Source: Micromonospora eburnea
GTDB lineage: Bacteria; Actinomycetota; Actinomycetes; Mycobacteriales; Micromonosporaceae
Assembly: GCF_900090225.1 (NCBI RefSeq)
Contig: NZ_FMHY01000002.1
Span: 5,022,001 to 5,086,000, forward strand
Reading direction: 5' to 3'
DNA: 64,000 nt
This document shows positions 39,915-48,374 of this stretch, piece by piece. The number at the start of each line of letters is the position of its first letter. The first letter of the stretch is position 1. A program made the translations under genes and the position numbers. The notes beneath the pieces were generated by a model. That model made no database searches. It saw nothing but the letters and a program-made list of their open reading frames with translations, and was not told where the DNA came from.

Positions 39915-40865
39915 TCAGATCAGGCGGGACGACCAGAGCAGGCTCAGCCCACCGGCGCAGAGCGCGAAGAGCAGCGCGATCCCCGCGTACCACTGGGTGA
40001 TCTCGCGCGGTTCGGTCCGGAACCCGATCGAGCTGCCCATGTCCTGGTAGACCTGCTTCAGCTCGGTCACCGAGGCAGCCTCGTAGAAGTAGCCCCGGGT
40101 GGTCTCCGCCAGTTGCGACAGCGCCGTACGGTCCACCGGCACCCGCTGGAGCTGGCCGCCGATGTCCACCTGGCCCGAGTCAGTGCCGAACGCGATGGTG
40201 GAGACCGGCACGTTCGCCGCCTGCGCGGCGGCCGCCGCCTCCTCCACCGACCGCCCCGCGGTGCGGTAGCCGTCGGAGAGCAGCACGATCCGGGCCGGCG
40301 GGATGCCCGCCGCGCCGTCCGCGGGCACCGTACGGATCGCCTCCAGACAGGTGAAGACCGCCTCGCCGGTGGCGGTCGCCTCGGCCAGGACGAGACCGTC
40401 GATGGCGCTGGTCACCGCGGCCCGGTCCTTGGTCGGCGGAACCAGCACGTTCGCCGCCTTGGCGAAGGAGACCAGCCCGAGGTTGTAGGTCTCCGGCAAC
40501 TCCCCGACGAACTGCTTCGCCGCCTCCTGGGCGGCCTCCAGCCGGTTCGGTGCGACGTCGTCGGCCTGCATCGACAGCGACACGTCGATGGCGAGCATCA
40601 CCGTGGCCCGCTCCAGGGGCTCCCGGGTGTCCACCGCCGGCCGGGCCAGCGCGGTGGCCAGCACCAGCAGGCAGAGCAGGAACGCGGTGGCCGCCGCGTG
40701 CCGCCGCCAGCCCAGGCCCTTGGGCGCGAGGGTACGCAGCAGGTCGACGTTGGTGAACCGCATCGCGTACGCCCGCCGGTGCAGCTGCCGCCAGACGTAC
40801 GCGGCGGCCAGGGCGAGCACCGGCAGCACGGCCAGCAGCCACCACGGTTGCAGAAAACGGATCAT
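39915..40865 (-). CDS. VWA domain membrane protein (BatA-like)
   Basis: A 316-residue protein with two N-terminal hydrophobic helices ('LLAVLPVLALAAAYVW', 'AAATAFLLCLLVLATALA'), a von Willebrand factor A domain (about residues 85-270) and a C-terminal helix ('WYAGIALLFALCAGGLSLLW'). The MIDAS motif is complete: 'MLAIDVSLSM' (DxSxS), a Thr in 'ATATGEAV' and 'VLLSDGYRT'. It is the last gene of a MoxR-DUF58-VWA operon, a chaperone-like system thought to assemble or regulate envelope complexes. Its start overlaps the DUF58 stop by ATGA. Confidence 0.92.
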   Translation of the reverse strand: MIRFLQPWWLLAVLPVLALAAAYVWRQLHRRAYAMRFTNVDLLRTLAPKGLGWRRHAAATAFLLCLLVLATALARPAVDTREPLERATVMLAIDVSLSMQADDVAPNRLEAAQEAAKQFVGELPETYNLGLVSFAKAANVLVPPTKDRAAVTSAIDGLVLAEATATGEAVFTCLEAIRTVPADGAAGIPPARIVLLSDGYRTAGRSVEEAAAAAQAANVPVSTIAFGTDSGQVDIGGQLQRVPVDRTALSQLAETTRGYFYEAASVTELKQVYQDMGSSIGFRTEPREITQWYAGIALLFALCAGGLSLLWSSRLI

Positions 40866-41884
40866 CGGGTCGTCCCTCGGGTCCGGGCGTGCCGCTGCGC
40901 GGCGACGAACCGCACCATGTCCAGCAGCCAGTCTCGATCGGTACGCAGCCGCAGGTGGGCCGCGCCGGCGGCACGCAGTGCGGTGGCGATCGCCGCACGC
41001 TGGGCGGCCGCCGCCTCGGCGTACCGGCGGCGCAGGCCCGGATCGGCGGTCTGCACCTCGTGCAACTCCCCCGACTCCGGATCCACCACCGGCAGCACCC
41101 CCACGTCGGGCAGTTCCAGCTCGCGCGGGTCGACCACCTCGATCGCCAGCACGTCGTGCCGGACCCGCAGCTTACGGATCGGCCGGCTCCACTGCTGCGG
41201 CGGCGCGAGGAAGTCGGAGATGACCACCGCCACGCCGCGCCGGCGCGGCGGCCGGTTGAGCGTGTCGACCAGCGCCCCGAGGTCGCTGCGCCCGGGGCGG
41301 ATCTCGGTGCCGGCGATCGTCCGGAGCAGCCCCTGCGCCTCCTTCCGGCCGGACCGGGCGGGCAACCGCAGCAGCGTACCGGGGCCGGTCGCCGGTGGGT
41401 CGCCCCGCCACCGGCCGGTCCGCGCCGGCACGGCCGACCCGGTTCCCGACCCCGGCCCGTTCCCCGCGCTCGCGGAGGCGCCGGTGCCGATCACCGCGCC
41501 GATCCGGTTGCCGCCCCGGACGGTCAGGTGGGCCAGCGCGGCTGCGGCGGCGACCACCACGTCCCGCTTGAGCCACCGCCCGGTGCCGAAGTCCAGGCTG
41601 GCCGAGAGGTCCACCGCCAGCCAGGTCTCCAACTCCCGGTCGGCCACGGTCCGCCGGACGTGCGGCAGGGTCGTCCGCGCGGTGACCGGCCAGTCCATCC
41701 GGCGTACGTCGTCGCCGGGGCGGTACTCGCGGGACTCCCCCGCCTCGCTGCCCGGCCCGGGCAGCAGCCCGGCGTAGTCGCCCTGGAGCAGGCCGTCGAG
41801 CTTGCGGGTGACCATCAGCTGCAACCGGTCGAGGACGGCGCCGGAGCGGTCGCCGGTGGCCGGCAGCCGGGTGGGTGGGGTCAC
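40862..41884 (-). CDS. DUF58 domain protein
   Basis: A 340-residue soluble protein with the DUF58 signature 'YAGLLPGPGSEAGESREYRPGDDVRRMDWPVTARTTLPHVRRTVADRELETWLAVDLSASLDFG'. The second part is VWA-like ('AVDLSAS', 'VISDF'). A Gly/Ala/Ser-rich insertion of about 35 residues near position 155 is atypical. DUF58 proteins pair with MoxR ATPases. The gene overlaps both neighbours by four bases, so the three proteins are made in coupled amounts. Confidence 0.92.
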   Translation of the reverse strand: MTPPTRLPATGDRSGAVLDRLQLMVTRKLDGLLQGDYAGLLPGPGSEAGESREYRPGDDVRRMDWPVTARTTLPHVRRTVADRELETWLAVDLSASLDFGTGRWLKRDVVVAAAAALAHLTVRGGNRIGAVIGTGASASAGNGPGSGTGSAVPARTGRWRGDPPATGPGTLLRLPARSGRKEAQGLLRTIAGTEIRPGRSDLGALVDTLNRPPRRRGVAVVISDFLAPPQQWSRPIRKLRVRHDVLAIEVVDPRELELPDVGVLPVVDPESGELHEVQTADPGLRRRYAEAAAAQRAAIATALRAAGAAHLRLRTDRDWLLDMVRFVAAQRHARTRGTTR

Positions 41885-42981
41885 GGTCGCTGCCCGGGCC
41901 AGCCGGCCCCCTGCGGGACGGCCGGCGGCGGCGTGGCCTGTTGCCGGGGCGCGACCGCCGGCAACGGGATCGTCGACATCACCCGGTGCACGACGTGGTC
42001 GGCCGGTACGTCATCGGCGAGCGCGTCGTAGCTGAGCACCAGCCGGTGGCGCAGGATGTCCGGGGCGATGTCCTGTACGTCCTGCGGCAGCGCGTAGTCC
42101 CGGCCGCGCAGCAGCGCCAGCGCCCGGGTGGCCCGGACCAGGCCGAGCGAGGCACGTGGGCTGGCGCCGTACTGGATGAGCTGTGCCACGTCCGGCATGC
42201 CGTGCTCGGCGGGGGCGCGGGTGGCGAGCACCAGCCGGACCGCGTAGTCGACCAGGGCGTTGTGCACGAAGACCTGGTCGGCCTTGTGCTGCAGGGCGAT
42301 CAGGTCCGGCGTGTCGAAGACCCGGGCCGGCTCGGGCGGCGCGACACCCATCCGGTAGACGATCTCCCGCTCCTCCGCGTCGGTCGGGTAGCCCACCACG
42401 ATCTTCATCAGGAAGCGGTCCCGCTGTGCCTCCGGCAGCGGGTAGACCCCCTCCTGCTCGATCGGGTTCTGGGTCGCCATCACCAGGAACGGGTCCGGCA
42501 CCCGGTGGGACTCCCCGCCGATCGACACCTGGCGCTCGCTCATCACCTCCAGCAGCGCCGACTGCACCTTCGCCGGTGCCCGGTTGATCTCGTCGGCGAG
42601 CAGGAAGTTCACGAATACCGGGCCCAGCTCGACGTCGAACTTCTCGCTGGACTGCCGGTAGATCCGGGTGCCCATGATGTCGGCCGGTACCAGGTCCGGA
42701 GTGAACTGCACCCGGGCGAACGAACCGCCGACCACCTTCGCGAGGGTCTCCACCGCGAGGGTCTTGGCGACGCCGGGCACCCCTTCCAGCAGGCAGTGCC
42801 CCCGGGCGAGCAGGGCGACGAACATCCGCTCGACCATCCGGTCCTGGCCGACGATCACCCGCTTGATCTCGAACAGCGCCCGCTCCAGCAGCGTGGCGTC
42901 CTGAGCCGGGGTGGTGGTCGGCGGCGCGCCCGGCGCAGCCTCGGTCGGAATCGGGGCGTCGGGCGTGGTCGGCTGGGCCAC
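41881..42981 (-). CDS. MoxR family AAA+ ATPase
   Basis: A 366-residue AAA+ ATPase with Walker A 'LLEGVPGVAKTLAVETLA', Walker B 'FLLADEINRAP', sensor 1 'VMATQNPIEQEGVYPLPEAQRDRFLM', an Arg finger in that block, and the lid domain 'SPRASLGLVRATRALALLRGR'. MoxR ATPases act as chaperones for VWA-containing complexes, fitting the two genes that follow. I chose GTG 42981 because GGAGG precedes it; ATG 43035 and GTG/ATG 43110 are in frame but lack ribosome-binding sites. The N-terminus is Pro/Thr-rich. Confidence 0.93.
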   Translation of the reverse strand: MAQPTTPDAPIPTEAAPGAPPTTTPAQDATLLERALFEIKRVIVGQDRMVERMFVALLARGHCLLEGVPGVAKTLAVETLAKVVGGSFARVQFTPDLVPADIMGTRIYRQSSEKFDVELGPVFVNFLLADEINRAPAKVQSALLEVMSERQVSIGGESHRVPDPFLVMATQNPIEQEGVYPLPEAQRDRFLMKIVVGYPTDAEEREIVYRMGVAPPEPARVFDTPDLIALQHKADQVFVHNALVDYAVRLVLATRAPAEHGMPDVAQLIQYGASPRASLGLVRATRALALLRGRDYALPQDVQDIAPDILRHRLVLSYDALADDVPADHVVHRVMSTIPLPAVAPRQQATPPPAVPQGAGWPGQRP

Positions 42982-43207
42982 CGGTCCTCCACAGCTTGGT
43001 CGTCGTCGCGGCGTCGTGTGTATCAAGACTGTCATGCCCGGCTGAGAGCCGAGGGTGGGAGAGGGACGATTTTCGCCGCGCCGTCCCACCCCACGGAAAA
43101 CGGTGAACACGGGTGGACAACCAGTGGTCCGGCGTGTGTACGATTCACCCGTCGCCGGGCGGCTCCCCCCGTGGCCGCCCGGCGCTAAACGTCCCGGGCA
43201 CAGGCCC

Positions 43208-43213
43208 TAGAAT
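43208..43213 (+). promoter_or_regulatory. -10 element of the leaderless gene at 43221
   Basis: TAGAAT matches the TANNNT consensus, with seven bases to the GTG at 43221. Confidence 0.55.
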
Positions 43214-43220
43214 CGCCCCG

Positions 43221-43451
43221 GTGACCACTCCCGCCCCCACCGACGAGACGCTGATCTGTTCGGCGCGGGGGTGTGGCGTCCCCGCCGTCTGGGCGTTGCG
43301 CTGGAACAATCCCCGCCTGCACGCCGCCGAGCGGCGCAAGACCTGGCTGGCCTGCGCCGACCACCGCGAATCACTCAGCGCCTTCCTCGACGCGCGCGGC
43401 TTCCTGCGCGAGGTGGTGGCGGTGCCGCAATCGCCTACGCTCGAACCGTGA
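43221..43451 (+). CDS. small conserved actinobacterial Cys-containing protein
   Basis: A 76-residue protein with 'LICSARGCGVPAVWALRWNNPRLH' and 'RRKTWLACADHRESLSAFLDARGFLREV'. The three Cys and one His (CxxxxC...CxxH) suggest a zinc ribbon. I recognise this as a widespread small actinobacterial protein sometimes mis-annotated as acetone carboxylase. Function unknown. Start is GTG 43221 on the leaderless promoter. Its stop codon lies in a repeat-like GTGAGCGAGCGGAGCGA sequence before the PH-domain genes, with which it may be cotranscribed. Confidence 0.75.
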   Translation: MTTPAPTDETLICSARGCGVPAVWALRWNNPRLHAAERRKTWLACADHRESLSAFLDARGFLREVVAVPQSPTLEP

Positions 43452-43475
43452 GCGAGCGGAGCGAACCATTCGGCT
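43448..43475 (+). repeat. GTGAGCGAGCGGAGCGA dispersed element, diverged copy
   Basis: The element begins at the stop codon of the small protein and is related to the copies at 38006-38112, but it continues into a different sequence (CATTCGGCTCAGCAGCGC). It lies in a short intergenic gap at a gene boundary. Confidence 0.45.
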
Positions 43476-43523
43476 CAGCAGCGCGGCGCCTCGCGCCGGC
43501 GTCGAGCGAAGCGGACCATCCCG

Positions 43524-44051
43524 GTGAACGGTGACGACCTGGCCGGCCACCCGCTGGCGCCGGCCGGCCCCCTGGAGCCCTGGCCGGCCACCGTCCGATG
43601 GCAGCCGATCTCCCGCGACCTTATCTGGGTGGAGCTGATCCGGCTCGGCATCCTGCTCGCCGTGGTGCTGGCGGCGCTCGCTGTGGCCTGGGCTGTCACC
43701 GGTCACTGGCTGCTCGGCGCCGCCCTCGGCGTGGTGCTGCTGCTGGCGGCCTGGCGCACCGTCACCATCGTCCGCGCCGTGCACGCCTGGGGGTACGCCG
43801 AACGCGAGGACGACCTGCTGGTCCGGCACGGTCTGCTGGTGCGGCGGCTGTCCATCGTGCCGTACTCCCGGATGCAGTTCGTCGACGTCACCGCCGGGCC
43901 GCTGGAGCGCGCGTTCGACCTGGCCACCGTGCAGTTGCACACGGCCGCGGCGGCGAGCGACGCCCGGGTGCCCGGACTGCGCCCCGCCGAGGCGTCCCGG
44001 CTGCGGGACCGGTTGACCGCGCTGGGCGAGGACCGGGCGGAGGGATTGTGA
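43524..44051 (+). CDS. PH-domain membrane protein (YdbS-like)
   Basis: A 175-residue protein with two helices ('LIRLGILLAVVLAALAVAWAV', 'LLGAALGVVLLLAAWRTV') and a bacterial PH (bPH2) domain: 'WGYAEREDDLLVRHGLLVRRLSIVPYSRMQFVDVTAGPLERAFDLATVQLHTAAA'. In Bacillus and other genera such proteins occur in pairs (YdbS/YdbT). Starts at GTG 43524 and its TGA overlaps the next gene's GTG (GTGA), so the two are translationally coupled. Role in the membrane is unknown. Confidence 0.87.
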   Translation: MNGDDLAGHPLAPAGPLEPWPATVRWQPISRDLIWVELIRLGILLAVVLAALAVAWAVTGHWLLGAALGVVLLLAAWRTVTIVRAVHAWGYAEREDDLLVRHGLLVRRLSIVPYSRMQFVDVTAGPLERAFDLATVQLHTAAAASDARVPGLRPAEASRLRDRLTALGEDRAEGL

Positions 44052-45748
44052 GCCACGGCCCGGCCGACCCGGGGCCCGGCACCCCACCGCCGTACCCGGG
44101 CGACGACGACCAGCGCCCGCCGCCGTCGTGGCCGCCGGCACCGGAGAACGCCGGCCCCGCCCCGACCACGAACGGCCAGCCCGGCCCGTACCAGCCCGGC
44201 CCGTACCCGCCCGGACCGGTCCCGCCCGGCGCCGGGCAACCCGGGCCAGTCCCACCCGGCCACGCGCCATACCCACCCGGGCCGGTCCCACCCGGCCACG
44301 CGCCATACCCACCCGGACCGGTCCCACCCGGCCACCCATACCCGACCGGACCGTACCCGCCCGGCCCCGGCCCGTGGCCGGCCTCCGGGCCGGGGCCCGG
44401 CTGGCCGGCGTACCCGGCGCCGCCGGCACCGGGCGGGGAGGAACCGCGGCAACGGCTGCACCCGCTCAGCCCGGCGCTGCACGGCGCCAAGTCGCTGGTC
44501 GTGGTGATCGCCGGCCTCTCCTGGTCGACCCTGTCCCGGGTCGGGTTCGGCTGGTTCGCCGCGCTGGTCACCGTCTTCGCCCTCGCCGCCACCGTGCTGG
44601 CGGTGGTCAGCTGGTGGAACACCGGCTACCACCTGGTGGGCCGCGAGCTGCGGGTGCACGAGGGGCTGATCTGGCGGCGTACCCGGGCGATCCCGCTGGA
44701 GCGGTTGCAGGCGGTGGAGGTGGTCCGGCCGCTGCTGGCACAGCTCACCGGGCTGGCCGAGCTGCGGCTGGAGGTGGTCGGCGGGGGCAAGACCGAAGCA
44801 CCGCTGGCGTATCTGAGCGTGGCCGAGGCCACCGCGCTGCGCCAGCGGTTGCTGGCGGTGGCCGGCCACGCCCGCGAGGCCGCCCCGCCCGCCGCCGGCG
44901 AGCCGCCGGCACCCGCCCCGGCCGGGCACCGGCTGCACACCGTACGCAACGAGGACCTGCTGGTCAGCCAGCTGCTCACCCCGCAGGCGTTCCTGCTCCC
45001 GTTCGGCGTGGCCTTCGTGGTGACGCAGTTCCTCTCCGAGGGGTCCTGGTCGTTCATCGCGGTCGCCAGCACGCTGACCGCGATGGCCGGCGTGCTGCTG
45101 CAACCGGTCCGCCGGGTGCTCGACGACTGGAGTTTCCGGCTCGACCGGGACGCCGACACGCTGCGGGTCCGCAACGGCCTGCTGGAGACCCGGGTGCAGA
45201 CCGTGCCGCTGCGCCGGGTGCAGACCGTCGGCGTCACCTGGCCCCTGCTGTGGCGGATGAAGGGCTGGCTGCGGCTGCGGCTCGAGGTGGCCGGCTACTC
45301 GGCCGGCGAGCCGGACGACCGGAACCGGCCGGACCGGCTGCTGCCGGTCGGCGACGCGTACGCCGGTGAGCTGATCGTCGCGGAGGTGCTGCCCGGCGTA
45401 CGGCTGGGTGCGCTGCCCACCACGCCACCGCCCCCGCGGGCGCGCTGGTTGCGCCCGGTGACCCGTACGGCGGTCGGCGCCGGCCTGGACACGCAGGTCT
45501 TCGTCGCCCGGTCCGGGCTGCTGACCCGCCGGATGACGCTGGTGCCGTACGCCCGGATCCAGAGCGTGCGGGTCACCCAGGGCCCGGCACAGCGGTGGCT
45601 CCGGCTGGCCACGGTGCACGCGGACACCGCCGGCGGGTCGGGCGCGGCCGCGCCCGACCGCGACCTTGCCGAGGCGTGGGAGCTGGCGGCTGAGCTGGCC
45701 GCGCGGGCGGAGGTAGCCCGCCGGGCCGATCGCACCCGACGCCGCTGA
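44048..45748 (+). CDS. PH-domain membrane protein (YdbT-like) with Pro-rich repeat N-terminus
   Basis: A 566-residue partner of the preceding gene. Residues 1-140 are Pro/Gly-rich and disordered, with a 12-residue unit (GPVPPGHAPYPP) repeated. Then come two helices ('SLVVVIAGLSWSTL', 'WFAALVTVFALAATVLAVVSWW') and at least three PH/bPH2 units: 'LVGRELRVHEGLIWRRTRAIPLERLQAVEVVRPLLAQLTGLAELRLEVVGG', 'DTLRVRNGLLETRVQTVPLRRVQTVGVTW' and 'VFVARSGLLTRRMTLVPYARIQSVRVTQGPAQRWLRLATVH', with helices between. GTG 44048 overlaps the upstream stop. A 3' hairpin ends the operon. Confidence 0.85.
   Translation: MSHGPADPGPGTPPPYPGDDDQRPPPSWPPAPENAGPAPTTNGQPGPYQPGPYPPGPVPPGAGQPGPVPPGHAPYPPGPVPPGHAPYPPGPVPPGHPYPTGPYPPGPGPWPASGPGPGWPAYPAPPAPGGEEPRQRLHPLSPALHGAKSLVVVIAGLSWSTLSRVGFGWFAALVTVFALAATVLAVVSWWNTGYHLVGRELRVHEGLIWRRTRAIPLERLQAVEVVRPLLAQLTGLAELRLEVVGGGKTEAPLAYLSVAEATALRQRLLAVAGHAREAAPPAAGEPPAPAPAGHRLHTVRNEDLLVSQLLTPQAFLLPFGVAFVVTQFLSEGSWSFIAVASTLTAMAGVLLQPVRRVLDDWSFRLDRDADTLRVRNGLLETRVQTVPLRRVQTVGVTWPLLWRMKGWLRLRLEVAGYSAGEPDDRNRPDRLLPVGDAYAGELIVAEVLPGVRLGALPTTPPPPRARWLRPVTRTAVGAGLDTQVFVARSGLLTRRMTLVPYARIQSVRVTQGPAQRWLRLATVHADTAGGSGAAAPDRDLAEAWELAAELAARAEVARRADRTRRR
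44245..44338 (+). repeat. 36-bp in-frame tandem repeat (about 2.6 copies)
   Basis: Unit starts GCCGGTCCCACCCGGCCACG and recurs at 44245, 44281 and 44317 with one or two changes. It encodes GPVPPGHAPYPP in the Pro-rich tail of the YdbT-like protein. Copy number probably varies between strains. Confidence 0.75.
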
Positions 45749-45767
45749 GCCACCCGCCGCGCTGATA

Positions 45768-45814
45768 CGCGGAAGGAGTGGCCACTCCGCGAGGGGATGG
45801 CCACTCCTTCCGCG
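45768..45814. terminator. bidirectional terminator between convergent PH-domain and PAP2 genes
   Basis: Perfect 17-bp arms CGCGGAAGGAGTGGCCA and TGGCCACTCCTTCCGCG around a 13-base loop. The inner GGAGTGGCCACTCC (45774-45787) is itself a palindrome, so an alternative smaller hairpin is possible. Confidence 0.75.
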
Positions 45815-45842
45815 AACGAGGGTGGATCTTGGGCGGACCGGC

Positions 45843-46910
45843 TCAGCGCTCGGCCGGGACCCTGGCGGCGGGGGCCGGAGCCTCCACCGGGGTCCCCGCG
45901 GCGGACGGGTCGACAACGGCCGGCGACGGCCGCTCCTCGACGGGCGCCGCCGCCGCGCGCCGGGCCCGCCAGGCCGCCCACCAGCGCTCGGCGAGGCCGA
46001 CGACCAGGAAGGTCAGCCCGACGTACGCCCAGCCGACCAGCACGTCGATCAGGTAGTGCTCGCCGCTGTAGATCAGGGTGAAGGTCATCGCCAGCGGGTA
46101 CGCCAGCAGCAGCGGCCACCAGCGCTTCCGCAGCGAGCGCAGGAAGAAGAGCACCACGAACAGGGCGAACGCGGTGTGCAGCGAGGGCATGGCGGCGACC
46201 GGGTTGGAGGCGATCTGCCCGGCGTTGAGCAGGTTGCCCGCGCCGTGCATGCCCATCTCCTTCCAGCCTCGGGTGGAGATGCGAGCGACGTCGGTGAGCA
46301 GACCGTTCTGCGCGGCCCACCACGGCGGGGCGGCCGGGTAGAGGAAGTAGGTGGCCAGCCCGGCCGCGCAGAGGAAGCCCCAGCGCCGCATGTACGCCGC
46401 CCAGCGCGAACGGTCACGCAGCCAGAGCACCGCCGCGGCGGCCAGCGTCGCCACGAAGTGCGAGAAGTAGACCCAGCTGACCAGCACGTCCCACCAGCGC
46501 ACCTCGGGACGGTAGAGGTGCTGCTGGAGCCAGATCGTGGGCACCTCGCCGCCGGTGGCCCAGCCCAACAGGAACCGGTCGGCGACGATCATCTCCATGG
46601 CGTGCGGCGTCGCGCCGTTGTCGGCGAACCCGCGGGAGAGGTTGTACGCGGCCAGCAGCAGCACCACCGGAACCCAGTCGCGGGCGAAGCGCAGGTGGCT
46701 GCGCCACGGCCGGGCGGAGTGCCAGGCGATGGTGCCCGCCCAGATCCAGAAGAAGGCGTACGCGGGGTCGGTCGGCAGCCCGATGCCGAGCCAGGCGGCC
46801 ACGAAGGCGACCCCCCAGATCGTCATCGCCACCGCCCGACGGCGTCCGCCGTCGGGTGAGGTGGGGGCACCGGTCGGGGCGGGGGGCTGGGGGTCAGTCA
46901 CGACGGCCAT
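45843..46910 (-). CDS. PAP2 superfamily membrane phosphatase/transferase
   Basis: A 355-residue membrane protein with about six helices. The PAP2-type motifs are 'AAMPSLHTAFALF' (PSxHT, with catalytic His) and 'TFTLIYSGEHYLIDVLVGWAYV' (SGxHYxxD). The first basic motif is not obvious. This pattern is typical of the AUR1/inositol-phosphorylceramide-synthase-like PAP2 branch of actinomycetes, which may act on lipid phosphates. Starts at ATG 46910, with TAACCT eight bases upstream and no Shine-Dalgarno. The C-terminal 45 residues are Ala/Pro-rich. It is divergent from the thioesterase gene, 99 bp away. Confidence 0.87.
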   Translation of the reverse strand: MAVVTDPQPPAPTGAPTSPDGGRRRAVAMTIWGVAFVAAWLGIGLPTDPAYAFFWIWAGTIAWHSARPWRSHLRFARDWVPVVLLLAAYNLSRGFADNGATPHAMEMIVADRFLLGWATGGEVPTIWLQQHLYRPEVRWWDVLVSWVYFSHFVATLAAAAVLWLRDRSRWAAYMRRWGFLCAAGLATYFLYPAAPPWWAAQNGLLTDVARISTRGWKEMGMHGAGNLLNAGQIASNPVAAMPSLHTAFALFVVLFFLRSLRKRWWPLLLAYPLAMTFTLIYSGEHYLIDVLVGWAYVGLTFLVVGLAERWWAAWRARRAAAAPVEERPSPAVVDPSAAGTPVEAPAPAARVPAER

Positions 46911-46997
46911 CGGGGTCAAGGTTAACGGCGCGCCAGATATCGACGGACGCCCACCACCCGTCGGTGGTCCGCGGCCCGCCGCACCGGGCCGCTCGTC

Positions 46998-47003
46998 TAG
47001 GCT
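46998..47003 (+). promoter_or_regulatory. -10 element of the leaderless thioesterase gene
   Basis: TAGGCT with six bases to the ATG at 47010 and no Shine-Dalgarno. Confidence 0.5.
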
Positions 47004-47009
47004 CGAAGC

Positions 47010-47417
47010 ATGCAGGAGCAGCCGGAGCAGTCGCCCTTCACGCCGGGCCTGACCGCCCGGGTCGAGCTGTCCGTCACCGACGCCGACACCGCGCAGGCGG
47101 TGGGCTCCGGTGACGTGCCGGTGCTCGGCACGCCCCGCGTGCTCGCCCTGGCCGAGGCGGCGACGGTGGCGGCCACCGCGATCCGGATGCCACCCGACTC
47201 GACGACCGTCGGCGTCCGGGTCGAGCTGGAGCACCGCGCCGCCACGCCGGTCGGGCGGACGGTGGTCGCCGGGGCCCGGCTCGCCAAGGTCGACGGCCGG
47301 CGGCTGCTGTTCGAGGTGACCGTCACCGACGGCGACGAGGTCGTCGCCGAGGGCCGGATCGAGCGCGTGCTGGTCGACCGGCGGCGCTTCGTCGAGCGTG
47401 CCTCGCGGTCCTCATGA
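47010..47417 (+). CDS. hot-dog fold thioesterase (FlK-like)
   Basis: A 135-residue protein of the single-domain hot-dog type. 'PVLGTPRVLALAEAATVAATAIRMPPDSTTVGVRVELEHRAATPVG' carries the Glu-containing helix and 'THxVHxxP'-equivalent region, as in fluoroacetyl-CoA thioesterase-like proteins, though no fluoroacetate context exists here. It probably hydrolyses an acyl-CoA. Its stop overlaps the ATG of the MBL gene. Confidence 0.8.
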   Translation: MQEQPEQSPFTPGLTARVELSVTDADTAQAVGSGDVPVLGTPRVLALAEAATVAATAIRMPPDSTTVGVRVELEHRAATPVGRTVVAGARLAKVDGRRLLFEVTVTDGDEVVAEGRIERVLVDRRRFVERASRSS

Positions 47418-48244
47418 CCGCCCGGTTCATCGAGGTCGCCGACCGCGTACACGTGCTGCGCGAGCCGCTGTTGCAGGTCAACGTGAGCCTGGTGGTGGGC
47501 GACGGCGCGGCGCTACTGGTGGACACCCTCTCCACCGCCGGGCAGGCCCGGGAGTTGGCCGAGGCCGCCCGGGCGGTCACCCCGCACCCGTGGACCATCG
47601 TCAACACCCACCACCACTTCGACCACTGCTTCGGCAACGCCACCCTGGCCGCCGATCCGCCCCGCCCGGTATACGCGCACGCGCTGGCCGCCGCCGCGTT
47701 GCGCGACCGCCCCGACGAGCTGCGCCGGGCGGCGTACGAGGAGATGCGCGACGAGCAGCCGGCGCTGGCCGCCGAACTGGCCCGGGCCGAGCTGCTGGCC
47801 CCGACGCACGCGGTACGCGTCGAGACGGTGCTCGACATCGGCGGCCGGCGGGTGGTGCTGCGCCATCCCGGTCACGGGCACACCGACGCCGACCTCGTGG
47901 TGCACGTGCCGGACGCGGACGTGCTGGTCGCCGGCGACCTGGTGGAGCAGAGCGGGCCACCGGCCTTCGAGGAGTCGTACCCGATCCAGTGGCCGGACGC
48001 GCTGGCCGACCTGCTCCGCCTCACCACGCCCGACACGGTGGTGGTGCCGGGGCACGGCACCCCGGTCGACGCGGACTTCGTCCGGGCCCAGCACGCCCAG
48101 CTGGCCCAGCAGGCCTGGCTGATCCGGGCCGGTCACACCGGCAGTGCACCACCGGAGCGGGTGGCCGCCGAGTCGCCGTTCGGCGCCCGGCCCGGCCTGA
48201 TCGCCGCCCGCCGCGGCTACGCCGAACTCGACGGCACCGCCTGA
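47414..48244 (+). CDS. MBL-fold metallo-hydrolase
   Basis: A 276-residue metallo-beta-lactamase-fold enzyme. The metal motif is 'NTHHHFDHCFGNATL' (HxHxDH), with further ligands His in 'LRHPGHGHTDADLVVHV', Asp in 'VAGDLVEQ' and His in 'VVPGHGTPVD'. This is the glyoxalase II/quinone-hydrolase-like group; many act on thioesters or lactones. ATGA coupling to the preceding thioesterase suggests a shared pathway. Substrate unknown. Confidence 0.92.
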   Translation: MTARFIEVADRVHVLREPLLQVNVSLVVGDGAALLVDTLSTAGQARELAEAARAVTPHPWTIVNTHHHFDHCFGNATLAADPPRPVYAHALAAAALRDRPDELRRAAYEEMRDEQPALAAELARAELLAPTHAVRVETVLDIGGRRVVLRHPGHGHTDADLVVHVPDADVLVAGDLVEQSGPPAFEESYPIQWPDALADLLRLTTPDTVVVPGHGTPVDADFVRAQHAQLAQQAWLIRAGHTGSAPPERVAAESPFGARPGLIAARRGYAELDGTA

Positions 48245-48374
48245 TCCTCCCCTCGCGCCTCGGGCGGCTGATCGCCCACACGGGGCTGGCCTCCACGCCC
48301 GGGACCCGGCAGCCAGCTGCTTGACGCCGCAACAATTACGCTTGGCTGAAGATCCACCACCCCGGGAGACACTC

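Noticed and set aside
43703..45916. 737-codon minus-strand open frame across the PH-domain genes
   Set aside because: Its sequence is Arg/Gly/Pro low-complexity, and the plus-strand frames have membrane segments and conserved PH motifs.
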